Origin: Phytophthora quininea
Taxonomy: Eukaryota; Oomycota; Peronosporomycetes; Peronosporales; Peronosporaceae
Length of the DNA stretch: 64,000 nucleotides
Direction: 5' to 3'
NCBI GenBank assembly: GCA_011947345.1
Contig: JAAVTG010000559.1
Coordinates: forward strand, 682,001 to 746,000
The position numbers and the translations under genes were made by a program. The notes under the pieces are model-generated. The model had not been told where the DNA came from and ran no database searches. It saw only the letters and a program-made list of their open reading frames with translations. This document shows, in pieces, positions 23,901 through 38,900 of this stretch. Numbering within the stretch: position 1 is the stretch's first letter; each line of letters opens with the position of its first letter.

Positions 23901-26900
23901 CACCACTCCACTCTGCTACCTGTCAACGCAAGGCCGCCAGTATCTTGGGGCATCTGCCAAATGACAGTGGCAGTAGTAATCGGATTGTCGGATGCCGTCA
24001 ACGTACTGACCTTCACATTACCAAGACTTCCGGGGTGTTTTGTTGGCGTTTGTGCACTTGGGAGACTGTAGCACGGCTGTAGCCTACATAGTTCTGTGTC
24101 TTTGCTTGAGCGAAATAGCGTGTACCAGTCGCAAGCCCGGTCACATAGTAAATTAATGGTCCACCCGAGTAGAGATTTGGAAGTGATCCGCTGGTCATTA
24201 TGACTGGAGTTCTCTTCGTAGGAGAATCAAATGTGGAGACAGTATCCACATCGATCCAAAATGCAGTGATACCTGCACCTCCGGTTCCTATTCCATCTCG
24301 CGTCGAGGGTTGGATTTGGAGCTCGAGCGTTGATCCAGAGAACGGATAAAGGAAGACAGACAGTGGCGGATCGGGTACCTGGTCCTGCGTTGTAGCAGAC
24401 AAAGGATAGCTCCACCTGCGGTTGTTCGGGGGATCTCCGCTTAGCGCGATTTGTTGTACCGGTACTGAGTTCACTGCCGAAACTTGAACATAATAGGTTA
24501 TAGCTGGTGTTAGGCTCGAAATGACATAGCGAATTGGTGGAGATCCACTAATGGGGGCCCAGAAAGGGTCACCGGCGGATACGTGTAGTAAAAGAGGATA
24601 CGCCTGACCGCTAAAACCCAAACAATTTTGCGGGTTCAAAACGGTAACACTTGTTGGGCTAAGTATTGACCCCGCCACTTGCAACACGCACGTGTCATCG
24701 CCAATCGTGAACTTGGAGCCACTCGTCAGCAAATTCGACAGTGAAGTTGTTACCGTCAGCGTTGGTGAAGTGAATTGCGTTGCACAACTAGCACAAATTT
24801 GTCGCCCATGCCTAAAGTTGGAGGTAGTATCCCATTGCACAACATATGACGAAATGTCGTTGTTGAAATTCGGACTCACATTAGTCGTAGCAAGCGGGGG
24901 CGGCGAGAAGAAAACCTCGATTTGTTGTCCAGAGACAACAGCCAGATTAACGTTAGAAGGTGCACTAGGCACCTGACTTGGTGTCGCAGTTGCAGGATCT
25001 CCGGCGGGGATGTTACCTTTTCCAATACCATTGTAAGCGTAGACCTCGATGTAGTATTGCTGCCCCATCGTAAGTCTCTTCATCGTTTGAGTGGGCAAGT
25101 AGTAGCACTTATTGCACGCACTTCCAGAGACCTGCACCGCAGAATCAGTCGGGGACAGGCGGGGAACTTTAGGACGTAAGTAGCCGAGGGTGATCCGACG
25201 CTCAGCATGTCGACGGTCCACACGTATCCTTTAGCCCACTCGTAGACTGTCACGAAGGTGTCTGTCGGTCCGAGATATCCAATCTCTCGACCGTTTAAAT
25301 CGCCCAAATACAAGCGAGTACTGTGCAGTCCCGGAGAATTTAAGTCCGTGCGAATTGTGTACCAGTCGCCACCGATACGGATCATGTAGCCCGGGAGTCC
25401 GTAGTTTGCAGAATCAAACCCGCAAACCTCTCCGGAAGAACACGTCACGAAGATCTCGTCCTCCGTTACGTCCACCTTACCGGGCAATGCCTGATACGAT
25501 TGATCGCGCGAAACACCCACGGTTTGAATAGTGCCGAGGTCTTCGAGTGCATACCGCAGCTGATCTGCGCTGGACGCGGCATTCAATGGTTGTGTGTACG
25601 AGTCTTGGTAGCCTACTTGGAACGTTCCACTCATGGTCAAGGCAGGGTTGTCATTGAACACACCATCGATAGACGCGGCCGTGTTAGCTGTAATCACAGC
25701 GTTGGAACCGGCGGCACTACCTTGCGCTACAGCCAGATTAACATTCCCGTAAACACGATCGAAGACGATTCGAACATCCTTGGCAGCCGATACAGTCGCT
25801 CCGCACAGCAACGCCTGTGCACTGTAAGCGTTGACACTGCCCGCTTCCACGCCCAGCATTGTCGTAAGCTGTGCCCCGACGGCCGACAACAGCGCATTGA
25901 ATGCAATTTCTACCGGCGGTGTCGTAATTCCAAACGTGAATTTGACGGTGCCCGCGGTGGCCACACACGAAAACACGACCACTTCCTTGCGGAAGTTGGT
26001 GACTCCTGCTGTCACTGCAATAACCGTACCAACAACTGGGGACCCTGTTCCGGGCACAATTTGCATCAGCGGCAACGCACCAGGCAACGTCTTAAACGTA
26101 ATCTGGAACTCGCCTGCATTTGCCGTTGGAACTACATCCACCGATCCGATGCTGGGGACAGCTTGTAATGCTGCTTGCAGACTGTTTGCCGTGATTGCTG
26201 CAATCGATCCTGCCGTAATGGGAGCGGTGGAGTCACCCCGAAGGGACAACGAGAACGGGCCAATCGTTGTGATTGTGAGCTTTTGAACAGCACTCACAGA
26301 CGTCAACTTCACACTAGACCACGCGAGACTAGGAGCACTGGTTGTGATATACTGTGTTCGATACAATACCTCCGGGTCCGAGATGAATACGTCAGCCGGG
26401 TTTGTTGTGAATGTTGACGATGTATCCCATCGCACTTGGTACTTTGTGATGGGACTGCCGTTATCCGTTGCCGGTGGGTCAAATGAAAGCCACAACTGAT
26501 TACCCACCGCATTTGATCCCTTCGTGATTTCTTTTGTAAACACTACTGCTCCTTCGCCCGTCAGAGAGTTTGTGCCCACCTGCAAAAGCGGCAGATCACC
26601 AGAATTCAAGACGTTGTCCAGGAATGTCACGGTCCAGGCGTATCCACCCTCAGAATCAGCAGATGCGGACCGTTGAACGCTGAGTTTACCAATAATAGCA
26701 AGGGCCTCCAGCTTTTCTTCCAACGAAGATCCGTCTGAGTTCGAGTCTGCCGCAGTGGCTAGAGCGTTCCACTGGATAGGGGTCGTCACGGATCCTAGAT
26801 AAGCGAGAGTGAAAGTACCGCCAAGAGCATTTCCTTTTCGTATTTCTTGAACGGTAATCTGGCTACCAGTTCCCACCAGCGAGCTCGTCACAACTAAAGC

Positions 26901-29900
26901 TGGCACATCACCATGATAATCCAGGAACGTAATGCTCCACGTGTATCCAAGTTGTGGAGACGGAGCCGATTGAGTCACTTGTACCGTACCAACCCACGAC
27001 ATGGCCTCCAGCGCGGCTTTCATGGTTGGGGCGTCGGCGTTGAACGGAAGCGGATCAGACGACTCGATAAAGAAGCTGCCTGAAAGAACGTTTCCATCGG
27101 AGAGAGTATTCGTCACGCACTGTGCCCCTGACTGCGTAAAAGCAGTATTGCCGGCGCAGATGAATTGAGGAACATCTTCAGACGCGTCGAACACCACCGT
27201 CCAGATGTATCCACCTTGGTCATCCATTAGAGATTGGGACACAAGAACGTCTCCAAACACAGGTAGCTGGTTTAGATCTGCTGCAAGTTGATCAGCTGTA
27301 CTAGCTTGAATACTAGCAGCACTAACGAACTGCTTTGACACAATTGAGGTTTGAAGTTGTTTATCTGATGCCGCAACTGCCGTCATAACATTGTTTTGAA
27401 GTGTCTGGAATGCCCCACCGGAGCACACACTATAACCCAGCTGTGCCACGTTGCTATAAACGCCATTGCCATGGAAGAAAATGCTGTACACAAAGCCATT
27501 GAATCCATTGGCGGAGTATGCATCCGCGTCACATACACCTTGTCGATATTTGTCATCCCCTCCAGGCTAGATCTCATGACATTCGCAGGTGCATCAAATG
27601 GGATGCAGATTGAAGAAACCTGTGCACCAAGGAAATTTAAAGTCAGACTGTACGAGCCTGCCACCAGTGATTCCTTCGCGGCGACAATAACTTGCTGTAT
27701 GCCAGTGTCCGTCCCCATGGCATTATCTGTATTCATCGCCACCGTGCAATCGCTTTGCGAACCTCCCGTCGTGGTGAATGAGTCTGTGCAGACGATCGGT
27801 TGGGTCTCCCCGGCGACTGCGTTCCCAATAAATGTGATCTGAAACACATATCCAAAGTTGAAGTCCACCGATGCGTCGCCATCTCGCGTTACAACAATAT
27901 CGCTAGGAGTGACAGCAGCACCCGCTGCGCTTGTAAGAGCACTCTTCACTGTGTCCGCAGGAGCATTCCAGGGGATAGCAGTGGTCGGTACTCCAATTGA
28001 CTTAAAACTGCCCGGATGGTTTACATCGATGACCTCTCTGACAAACGACAAAGTAAACGTTCCTGACAGAATCGTTGCCGTAGACCAAATTGTGATGGTC
28101 TGCACCGTCGGCACACGGTAAGCAATAGAGCCTTGAATACACAGACCACCAGGACACAGCGCTGGCGTTTCGAACGTTTGCAACGACTGAATTTCAGGTA
28201 TGCTCGCGGCCTGGGTTGTAATTGCCTGGATTTCCGCTGCATGGGTTGCCGCGAGTCTGACCTCCTGCACTTCACGCTCGTAGAGAGCATATCCTGCCTC
28301 GATATTCTGCACCGCAGATGCTGTGTCACTTGGAATGATAGACGCGGGTGCTGTAAATGCACCAATTCCAACATCCGTTGAGGCCGCAACGTGGACGTAA
28401 TAATTTATGCCAGCAAGAAGGTTAGGGATCGTGTACGAGGTAGACGCTGAGCCTGGGACAAAATCGTCCACAACTGTCACTGTTCCACCAGTGAGTGTGT
28501 CTGTTTGTGTTCCGAGCTTCGGGACATTTCCGAGGAACGATTTGAACTTGATTGTCCACAAGAAGCCGTTCACTTTGTAGATATCCAATGTTTGTTGGGG
28601 GCACTTGATAAAAATCTTGACGAAATCGTTGAGTCAGAAGGTGTGGCAAGTGGAATAGAGTTTGCCGATAATGGAACTGCGCCATCTACTCCGTTCCTTA
28701 CCGTCGACTGGATGACGTTGGAAGAGTCAATATTTGGTGCCGTTGCAGGCGTAACTACAACAATGGCAGGCAAATTTCCAGACAACGTTGCCCCACCAAA
28801 GTATATAGTGTAAATGAAGCCATGGGGAGCTAAATTTGAATCTGTTCGTCTGGTTACCACAACATCTCCATCGCTTACAGCTGGCATGGTGGTATGTATC
28901 GCCGTTTGGATTGCAGTTTGCAAAACGATTTCATCTGCATTCCATGGAATTGGGGTTGTCGTTGTACCCAAGACCGTAAGTGTATACGTAGCTGTTGAAG
29001 CAATATTATTGCTCGGATTGGTAATTGTCAACTGCTGAATTTCAAACAAATCACTCATCACACTGAATGGCTGTGATACGCTATAAGCAATATGCGTATC
29101 AACCGCGTTTTCGCCATCGTAGACACTCATTAATGAAAATTCTTCAGTTGGGATACCTCCGTGAACCACACTAGCTATACCGACATTCGTAGTTGCAACC
29201 ACATTGGCACATACAGATGTGTCATACTGTTGCGCTTGCATCAAAGGGATATTGCCTGTAACGAGATCACTGACAAAGGTGATCCGATAAATGTACCCAT
29301 TAGGGCACTGCAATGGGTTCGTATCACGAGATACCATAACTCCACCAGCGCCAATATGGGAAAGTAAAACTGAGGCGCTAGTTAGATCAGTAGCAGTTGC
29401 TGTGAACGGAATGCAGCTTGTCCATGTAGAGGTTCCCGCAAACTGCAGCTTATATCCTCCAGAAATCGTAGTATCCGTAATAGTTAGGGCTTGTACCTCT
29501 CTACTTCCACCAAACTCCACCATTTTAACAGAAATTTTACGGACGCTGCCACCAGTTTGGCTAACCGCCGTGCAGACGTTGTCATTATCCTTGGTCTTTA
29601 GAAAAAGGCGGCTAACGTATGATGTGAGCTTGTAATCCAAAAGAAAATGTCGTACGTAAAACCTGCTGATCCTTCACGTATAGTTTCTGCAGTGATAGTC
29701 GGATAGACTCCCGCAACCATTCCAGACGAGCAAATACCGACTTCCAGCTGAGAGACGTTGCCAACCACACGACTGTAGCCACCAGAAAGAGGCCCTCGAA
29801 AATTAATTAAGTACTCGTAGCCATAGCCCCAATCCGAAGACCCATCTCCATCCCGCGTAACGTTAATATGGGGGACATTATTCAAATTGCCTAGATTTCC

Positions 29901-32900
29901 CAGAGCATTGAGAGCACTCTGGAGATCTTCATCTGAAATTCCGTAGGGTAAGCATGCCGCAGGAGTCGCAGCAGTTTGCCCATTGAGTGTAAATTGCAGC
30001 CTGAATAACCCTGCTGTGCTCGTTACAATTGTATTAGACGTCATGCGAATGCGTTGAATTTCAGTTTGCGATGTTCCGTTTCCACTTCTAGTTACAATCA
30101 CATTTCCCGTAGATAGTTGAGTTTCCAACGCGGCTTCCAAATCACTCGCAGGAGCTCCCCACTCAATACAACTTGAAAATATTGCGTTGTCTAAGGATAG
30201 TTGATAGTAGCCCTGCGAGTCTGTAACTTGGCCAGATTCAGTCGCAAGAGATAGTCGTTGGTGTGGTAACTGGCCGCCGTGAGTGACAACAGCCACCACA
30301 ACCGTAGTTGGAGCTGTGACAGCACTGGCCGTTAACAGAGCGACGTCGCCAGCAACCGAATCACCAAGGAAATAGACATAGTATATATACCCTTTCCTTG
30401 TGCCACTTGAAGTAAGAAGAGGCCCAGCTCGAGATACTACAATATCCTCCGGTTGTGAGGTTGCATCAAGCGCGTATAGTAAACCATAAAGTGCATCGTG
30501 AACACTAGACGCAGCGGCATTAAACGGTAGCGCTGTGCTTGAAGTACTTTGTATCCCTCCACGAGTTAACTGTAGTTGAAAGCTGTTTGAGCTCGGGGCC
30601 AGGAGCTCACAGGAACTGTAATTGTGATAGTTTGTACCTCAGATCCTGATCGCTGGACTTGATACGTCAAACCATCGATACGCAGAAGCTTACCCGGATA
30701 AAGGTTTTTCGTTGATTCCATGGTCAACGCGTTCACTAGTGGCGATTGGGACGTGACGCTTACGCGTGAAGTATCAACCACTCGGGTGAACGGCGTGTCG
30801 CCATTAGTACCAGTTAGGGTGTCTGCAATGGCGGAAGACCCAAATCGAATGTTATCGCCTGGGGCAATAAACTGGCGAATATCATCAATACCCGTTATTG
30901 TAGCAAATGAACCATCCTGCGCTAGAGTTGCAGTTGCACCCAATATTTTTGTGTCGTCAAATACCCTTGCGCAACATTCACTTCGCCGAAAAGGCCCATG
31001 CCTTCCATGGCTTCTTCTATCGCAGCAACAGATGCTGAATACGGGAGCGTTGGCGTTTGATTGGAAGTCGTGTTTAGTGCGAAGGTCCCTAAGATCGGTG
31101 AAGAACCTTGGGTGTTTGTGTAGACATCAACAGACGCGCCATTCCCGGTTAGCGAAGGAAACGTGACAGACAAAGGAGCGACATTGCCGCTACCAGGAGG
31201 AAACGTGAAACCGTTAAATTCTCCCGTAACTTGCACAAAGCGAATTTTCCAGCGATAACCTCCACGAGTTCCAGGATTATTAACCGGTGTATCGTCCCAC
31301 CCGCCAGAACAGAGCGAATCTGTACATCCCGTAACAGTTGATGGATACTCTAAACGTATCACACTGACGTCTCCGATCGTATCCATTTCGCTCAATTTCT
31401 TCTGCAAACGATCAGGATCCTCGTCAAAAGATACTACGCGGGGGCCAAAAGAAGACGAACGAAAGTCGAGCAGGAAATTGCCGCTCAGACCCTGCGATCC
31501 GGGAGTAACCTGTGTCACTGTTACAGCGTAGCCACTTGAACCTGTTTCTGGTGTGAATGAAGTAACAATGTTGGGTATATTGCCAGCGCCCGGAGGGGTA
31601 AATCCTGGGTTTGAAATGAAGCGCACTAGCCATGACATCTCCCATACTTTCCAATGACGCCTCTGTTAACATTTACTTTGCGATCATAAGTTGTGGGTAT
31701 TTGGACGGTGGCTGCGGCTTCTAGAACACGCTGAACAAGAGTTTCATCGGCGTTCCACGGCAACAACATGAATACTCCCACCGCGGACGTCGTAGTAGAG
31801 TCGAAGTCAGCGCACGTTTTAGAGTTCACATTAACATGCCCAGCAACAACATCCACGCTTGCCACTTGGAAAATGCACGAGGATGTCCCCACAGTAAAAC
31901 GATCTTGCGGTAAAGGTGGGTTGTCATCATCTGTCCACCAGAAACAATAGTGAAATACGTAATGGTACAAGAAGTACCCACATTATTTGAGCATGCAACT
32001 GTGACAGTAAATCGTTGGGAAGTACCTGCATCTCCTTGCACCCTAAAGTCTGTAAAATCACCGCGCAAAATAGCTCCATTTTGCGTTAGGTGACAGCAGC
32101 AAGCGGGTTGCTCGCAACTGCCAAAGGATAAGTAGTGGTTGGAAGAGTAACAGGATTCGCAACCATTAGGGAACATTTCCTGGAGAATTACACAGCAAGC
32201 CAGCACCTCCCGAGTCATCAAGTTGTTCACAAGGATGAGCAGAATCACTAGCATCTCGTAAAAACGTCACAGTCCACTCGTACCCACCACTACTATCTGG
32301 TATGGTTGTTCTTGAGACAGCCACATCACCGATATTCGCCATTTGCTCGAGAATCTCTTCGACCGACGTCCCTGTGTTTCCACTGTCTTGTTTTGACCCC
32401 CATGCATTGTGCGGAATCGGAGGGCTCGTCATAGATCCTTTAATCGCCATGTGATTAACAGACGGCGGACCTGAATTTAGTGTGACAGTAAATGTTCCAG
32501 CAATTGGTCCAACTCCAAGCGTATTTACGCTCGCAACGCAGCTCAGAGTCGCATCGTTCGCTGTCGTTGTGAGGCCGTCTTTAATACACGTCAGCGGAAA
32601 CGTGTGGCCAACATGGCGCCCCCAAGCCTTTGAATAACCGGACTCCCAGACGTCATCCCAAGCAGCTGAAGACCCAACCCAGTTACCTGGAACATCTCTC
32701 GAGTGATCGCTCGTAGGGTCTACCCAAACGGATGAATAAAAGGTAATATACCATGTGTAGCCAAACACTTGGTTTGATGTTGGAGCTCCGCGCTGGACTA
32801 TCACTTTGCTGGGTTTAATCGTGCTGAGTTTGTTCAATTTCGTTTGCATCTCCGTGTCTGCTGCCGCATACGATATGGGCTCGGTTGTTTCGCCGTTGAA

Positions 32901-35900
32901 GCTCAGCTGAAAAGTTCCGCCGATTTGGTTTCCCTTGACAGTCTCAAAACGGCAGCTCGCACTCCGGTCCCTGTTAGCTGGGAGGATACGATCTTTATCA
33001 AACCAAGATTTCCTGGTGTAGAAGGGTCAGAAAAGATAATAGTCCAAGTAAACCCTCGTGCCTGCGTGGCAGGTGAGCGCCATACTGAAGTCTGAATATT
33101 AAACTGGGTCAGCATGAAACTTTCCATAAGCGTGTCTTCGATGCGTAAATCTGGCGATTGTAGCACTGTAGAGACACCAATTTGGCAAGGTGTTAAAGAC
33201 GTAACGTCTCCAAACTTTAACGTCATAGATCCGCCGACCTGGTTGCCGTCACGGCTATTTGCAAACGGATTCAAAGGATGTGTTGCATCTTCCGTGCTTA
33301 TGGTTATAGCGTCGCTGCTTGGACTTGTCAAAGTTGATGTCGTTGCCATCCTGGGAATATTCCACCCTCGGCTTGTAAACGTAATTTGCCACGTGAATCC
33401 CCAGACCACTTCGTTCCTGTCTGAGAATACACCGTCCGCTTGACGGACACAGTTCCAAACAGCATTTTGCTGCCGGAAGTAGTAAGAGTACTTTCCAAGA
33501 TCGCTTTCATCGTTGCCTCACTTGCATCCCAGGGAATTGCGCTTGTATACTGCGGAGTCGGAGCTGGAATGACAGACGGATTCGAAGCAATAAGGGCAGC
33601 GTTATCTTGGCTAAGGAGGCCTATCGTAAATGTGCCAGTGATCATGCTCCCAATCGTGATTCTAGTGGGCTGGGGGCACAATACAGGTGGAGATAAAGCA
33701 GCTGGAGTACTGCATGCAAGCAACGGGACGGAACCTGACCGTTTTCGAAATGTTACCGTGTATACTGAGCCAACAAACGCAGAGGAAATAGACTCGCTCC
33801 GCGTAATGGTTACCGAATCAATCGGACCCGTTAAGAGCCCTCCCACAACGCTGCCACTAGAAATTGTATTCTGCGCCGTCTTCAGAGGGATATCTGTAGA
33901 AAATCTAGGTGCTTTGTACAAATTGAATGTTTGGCTGGAGAACGAGCTGCAATACTTGCCAACATCAGTTAATGGAACAGTGATCGTCGCAGAACTGGCC
34001 GAATTTGTGACGACCCCTGCTTCAAATGAGCAAACCCCAGCGATCAGCTTGGCCCCAGTCGCCACGTAAGTCGCTGCAGTTAAACTTTGTGAAATGGTAA
34101 ATGTCGTCCCGTCGAAAGCCGTCACACATCCAGTACAAATTCCATCGGTCGATGCAGGCGTGCAAGGAGTGCTGAACGTTGTAATCGCGTACGGATCAGA
34201 GTACGATTCACACGTGTACGTGACCGTGAATACAGACGCTGCGTTATACGCAACTTCGCTTCCAGCTGTCACCTCCGTTGCTGCTGTCGGTATGCCACCA
34301 ACCTGGGCACCACCCACAGTGATTGACGAATCAATCCCAATCGTTGGAACATTTCCTGCAACTGCGTTACCAGAAAAGATGATTGAAAACACGATAGTGC
34401 GGTCGTTACCAGCGTCGCTGGAGGTCCTTGTCACATCGACATTGTCAATATTCGCAAGAGCCATTAGTACGTTCTTAACCATTTGAGCTGTTCCAGTTGG
34501 TTGCACTGCCGATATGAGATCCGTCGTGCGCTGATACATTTTACTTACACAATGCGTGCAAATACTGCTATCAAACGAGAGAAAGAGCGACCCGCTTATG
34601 GTAGGTTGAGGACTTGCAGCGGCTCCTGAAAGTAAAAAGTTATCGATTGAACTTCAGAAACGCGAGCCACACCGACTTGAATCTGCTGGACCTCCAAAGT
34701 ATCAGGAATAATTGTACGAATAGCTTGAATTTCATCAACGTCATCTCCATCCAAGCGCAACTCCTGAACTTCGTCGCGGTCTGTGGCTGACGTTACTACT
34801 TGCTGTATCTCATCCACCAGTGCGTTATTTGTCGTTTTGATCAACTGAATTTCGTCCACACCCGTAAACGTGGTCCGTACAACCTGCTCTTCATTCACTA
34901 CCTTCACGGTCGCATCCACAAACTGCTCCTCGTTAACGACATCACTCTGCAGCATTATTGACTGCATCTCGCGAACAATCGGAACCGTTGCACTGGAACT
35001 CTGTCCACTAGAAAAGTCATCCTGATCGTCCCACTCAATTTCATAGGATTTCAGGCTTGCACCGCCATCAAACAAAGGATTGGTCCACTGAGCTTTCACA
35101 GAAGTTGCTGACGCCACGCTGAGATTTAAGTATTGTGGTGGGGTAGGAGGCTGATTAGTGACGACAACTGATGAGGGAGAAGCTGGTGCAGGTACACTAG
35201 CACCTTTGCATTGAAAGCAGTGACTCGGACACAATACGAGTATCCAGCGACAAGGGTATCTGATCGCACGCCGGTAACGACATCATCGCCGCCAATAATA
35301 TATGAACGCTTCGTGCCACTAACGAGCGCAAACGCAGCAGGCGAGTCAAACGAGGGAAATATCCCATTCGATCATGTACTGTGTGATGGAGAGTCCACCA
35401 TCTCCACCATACGCAAATGTATCTGTTGATGACGGTTGCCACTCCACGAAAATGGTATTGCTTGACATGGCTGTCGCTGCAACCTCCTCGGGTTGGCCTG
35501 GTGTGCGATCTGAAGGTGTGACACTACTTGGGTTCGGAATGGCCATCGGCCCATCGCCTTGGCTGTTCACAGCATTTAGACGAACAAAGTAGTTCGTCCC
35601 ACTTGTTACAGGAATGTTGAAATAAAATGGTCCTGAGTCCTGGGGTCCAACCAAATATTTGTTTTCCTGTATTCCACTCGAAAATCAATGGATGTAGCCC
35701 ACTGGATTTTATAGGAGAGAATATAAGTCCCTCCAATGTTAGTGGGAGTAGACCAACGCACTTTAAGAAATTTACTGGATAAAGCCAGCAGTTGGGCGTC
35801 AACCGGCGCGGACGGTGTTGATCGTGGGATCTGATACGATGGGATACTAGCGACATAGCCGTATCCTTCGTCACTGTGCGCTCGCACACGAATAGCGTAC

Positions 35901-38900
35901 TTTTGGCCTGTCGTCAATCCTTGAATGACATAGCGGAGTTGTCCTGGTACTGTCACCACTCCTGCATCTCCTGGGGCCCCATTTCTCTCGCAGTAAAAGA
36001 TGGCTGGACACCAACCAAGGTTCTTGATACCATTATTCTAGCGCCGGGGCCTTGGAGCTCGGTATCGTCGACGTTCAGCAGCGAAATATCATCTTTAAAC
36101 TCCGACACAAACGTAATCATCCAGTTGTATCCATATCCATTGGACGACCTGGTCACATTCACAGCACCAATCGTGATCAAGCCTTCCAGTGCATTTTGCA
36201 TGTCATCTGCCGAGATATTGTGTGGCAAGGGCGGCGTGGTATCCGATAGCCCTTCGCTAGCGAAAGCCACTCGAAATGTCCCGCTGATTGGCTGCAGACC
36301 CTTCTGCACAGACTCAACATAGATGCCGGGATTAGTGCCTGCCCAATTATCACTCGGATACACCTGGATGAGGTCTTGCGGTCCGATATGACCCGCCAGG
36401 AAAGTAATTGCCCAAGAGTATCCAAACGCAGACTTGAACAATGGCACGGGGTTAGTGAACTGTGTGATCGTAGTGCCCACGGTAAATGTGCCAGCGCTCA
36501 GATTGATACTTGCGATAGTACGCTGCAGACCTGCAATCCATATCGTATCACCAACCTGAAGGCCAGCATTAGTGAGCGCGAGTGTCGACGACACAGTGAG
36601 TGGAGTAGTCGATGACGCAGTGACGACTGTCCCAGTTGTAGGTACGGACACCAGCAATCCTGAAACAACCCGACTCGACTGGACTCGGGAGACATCCACC
36701 GTGCCAATCGTAGATAAACGCTCTAGACGTTCCTTCACCGACTTCAGGCCAATTGCCTGCGCATTCCACTGGAGATTCTCTGTCACTTCCCCACCAAATG
36801 AAAGCTTAAAGTATCCGCTCAATGTTTGCGAGTCCGCGAAATCGACCAAACGCTGGATCTCTGGAAGACCCTTTCCCGCGGAAGTAGTGATCATTTGCTG
36901 CTCCTGTGTACCTTCGGCACGGTACCATTCCACCTTGTACTTGTCGACACTGCACAAGTCTCCACTGAGTGTACTTGCACCCCATTCAACCGCCAGCGTC
37001 GTTCCATCCACGACGCTTGCAGTGACAGTTTGCGGAGCATCGGGCTGCCCACACGTGACTGCAGTTGCCAGTGGTGACGTAGCTGACCCAAAGCCGTCGG
37101 CGTTGTAAGCCATCAAATGAGCATAGTACTTCACGCCAGGGCGAAGCCCTGTTAGGTAAAAGCGGAAGGGATCGGAGCCTGTGATCTTGTTCGCGACTTG
37201 CACCGTTGGGTTGGTTCCGGTGAGGGATGTGCTATCCACCGTCATCGTGAAAATATTGCCCGCGCCAACCATTTCCTCCCCGCGAAGGTAGGCAAACGTG
37301 ACAGTCCAAATGGCTGTATTGAAAATCGAATTTCTCGTTGCCTGGGTTACTTTGATCGAATACAGCGTGGTCGTCTGTTGTAGAGCCGTCTGCATCTCCA
37401 AAGCTGAGGCTGCCACTGAAATCGCACCCGTCGTTTTCCCGTTAAAGGTTAGTGTGAACGTACCACTGATCGGTGAGACGTCATCCGTGAACACTTCTTG
37501 AACCTCGTGGGTGAAGTCGCCGATAGCCAAATCATTAACGCCTTGGACGACTTCAACCACATTGATCCGAGGGAAATCCCCTCCAGTAAACTTGCATTAG
37601 CGACAAGCAAAGCCAAGTCTCCAGGATTGTGCGTGAACGTTATCTTCCACGCGTAACCCCACGACACTTGAGCTCTCGTAACGTCCACGGGGTCTACCGC
37701 GATATCTGACGTGCCTGTGATTACTGAAAGGGCGGTCTTCATAACGTCTGCACTGCAGTCAAAGGCAATGGCGTCGTCGTATGGCCACCCCACGACAAGG
37801 TGAACGTACCCTTCATGCCGGTTGCGCTGCGATAGCTGGTGGCTACCTGCTGCACCTCGAACTTCTTCTGGATACTCGCGACGCCGTAGTCAGCACTCGT
37901 GCTGTCGAAGTTTGGGGAGGAGTCCCACTCGATCCTGTACATTGTGATGTCTGCACCCCAGAATATAAAGGCGCCCAATAGTTGATCGATAGCCACGTAG
38001 GGCCATGGAATTCACCAAGAGCAACACCAGTCGGGGAGTGGGAACAACAGAGCTCGCTGCCGTCTGGGCTTGGAAAACCGATACCGAGTCGCTGATTCCC
38101 TTGGAATTCACAGCAAAGATCCGGAACGCGTAATCCTGACTGCTTTCGAGGATCAAGTTGTCTTGTTTGGTCACTGCCACTGCACCGTTGCCGCGAACGA
38201 CTGCATTCAGTTTGGTAACGTCGTCTGGAGTGATAACGAGTAACGGCAACTTCTTCATCGGGTAGACTCCCCAGAACGATATCGTATGCACTATGCTCCC
38301 ACTAAGCTGCGTCGAGGCCACGCTGACACCATCCACCGCATCAAGACCTTCCAATATGGTTTTCATGTCGTTGTTGAGTGTGTTCCACGCAATGCTCGCT
38401 GTGGATTCCCCGCGAAACTCAACGAGTACGTTGTGGGACTCACAACATTCAAAATTGCTGTTTGGATGGAAGCTGGGTTTCCAACGTTGATCACATTCGG
38501 AGGCACGGACTTCGGGCTTCGCGTGCCAATCCGAGCAGCCGTGCCGCGCCAGTCGAACATCGGAATGGCCTCCACCGTGTCCAGGCTCCCATCATACGAC
38601 CGAAACACCAAGTTCCACTTCTGTCCATTAGAGACGTGGTACACACGCTGCTTCGCAATGGAATTCGTGAAGCTACCTCCTGTTACCGCTAAATATCTGC
38701 TGTTTTCGGCAGATATCGTGAATTTGGTCATGTCACCCGACTCGGAACGCAGCCATAGATCGTCTCCAACAGCTACCAGATTCGTCAAGTCTTCTGTTGT
38801 CCGCAACATGTTATCAAATAGGTAGACTTCCGGACTAGCAGCAACTACGCTGTCTCCCGAATATGCGGGCGTGACCGTCACCAATGCTCCATCACGCTAC

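Noticed and set aside
34631..34977. CRISPR-like array
   Set aside because: The 39-bp period is a coding repeat inside a eukaryotic gene; there are no constant repeats with unique spacers.
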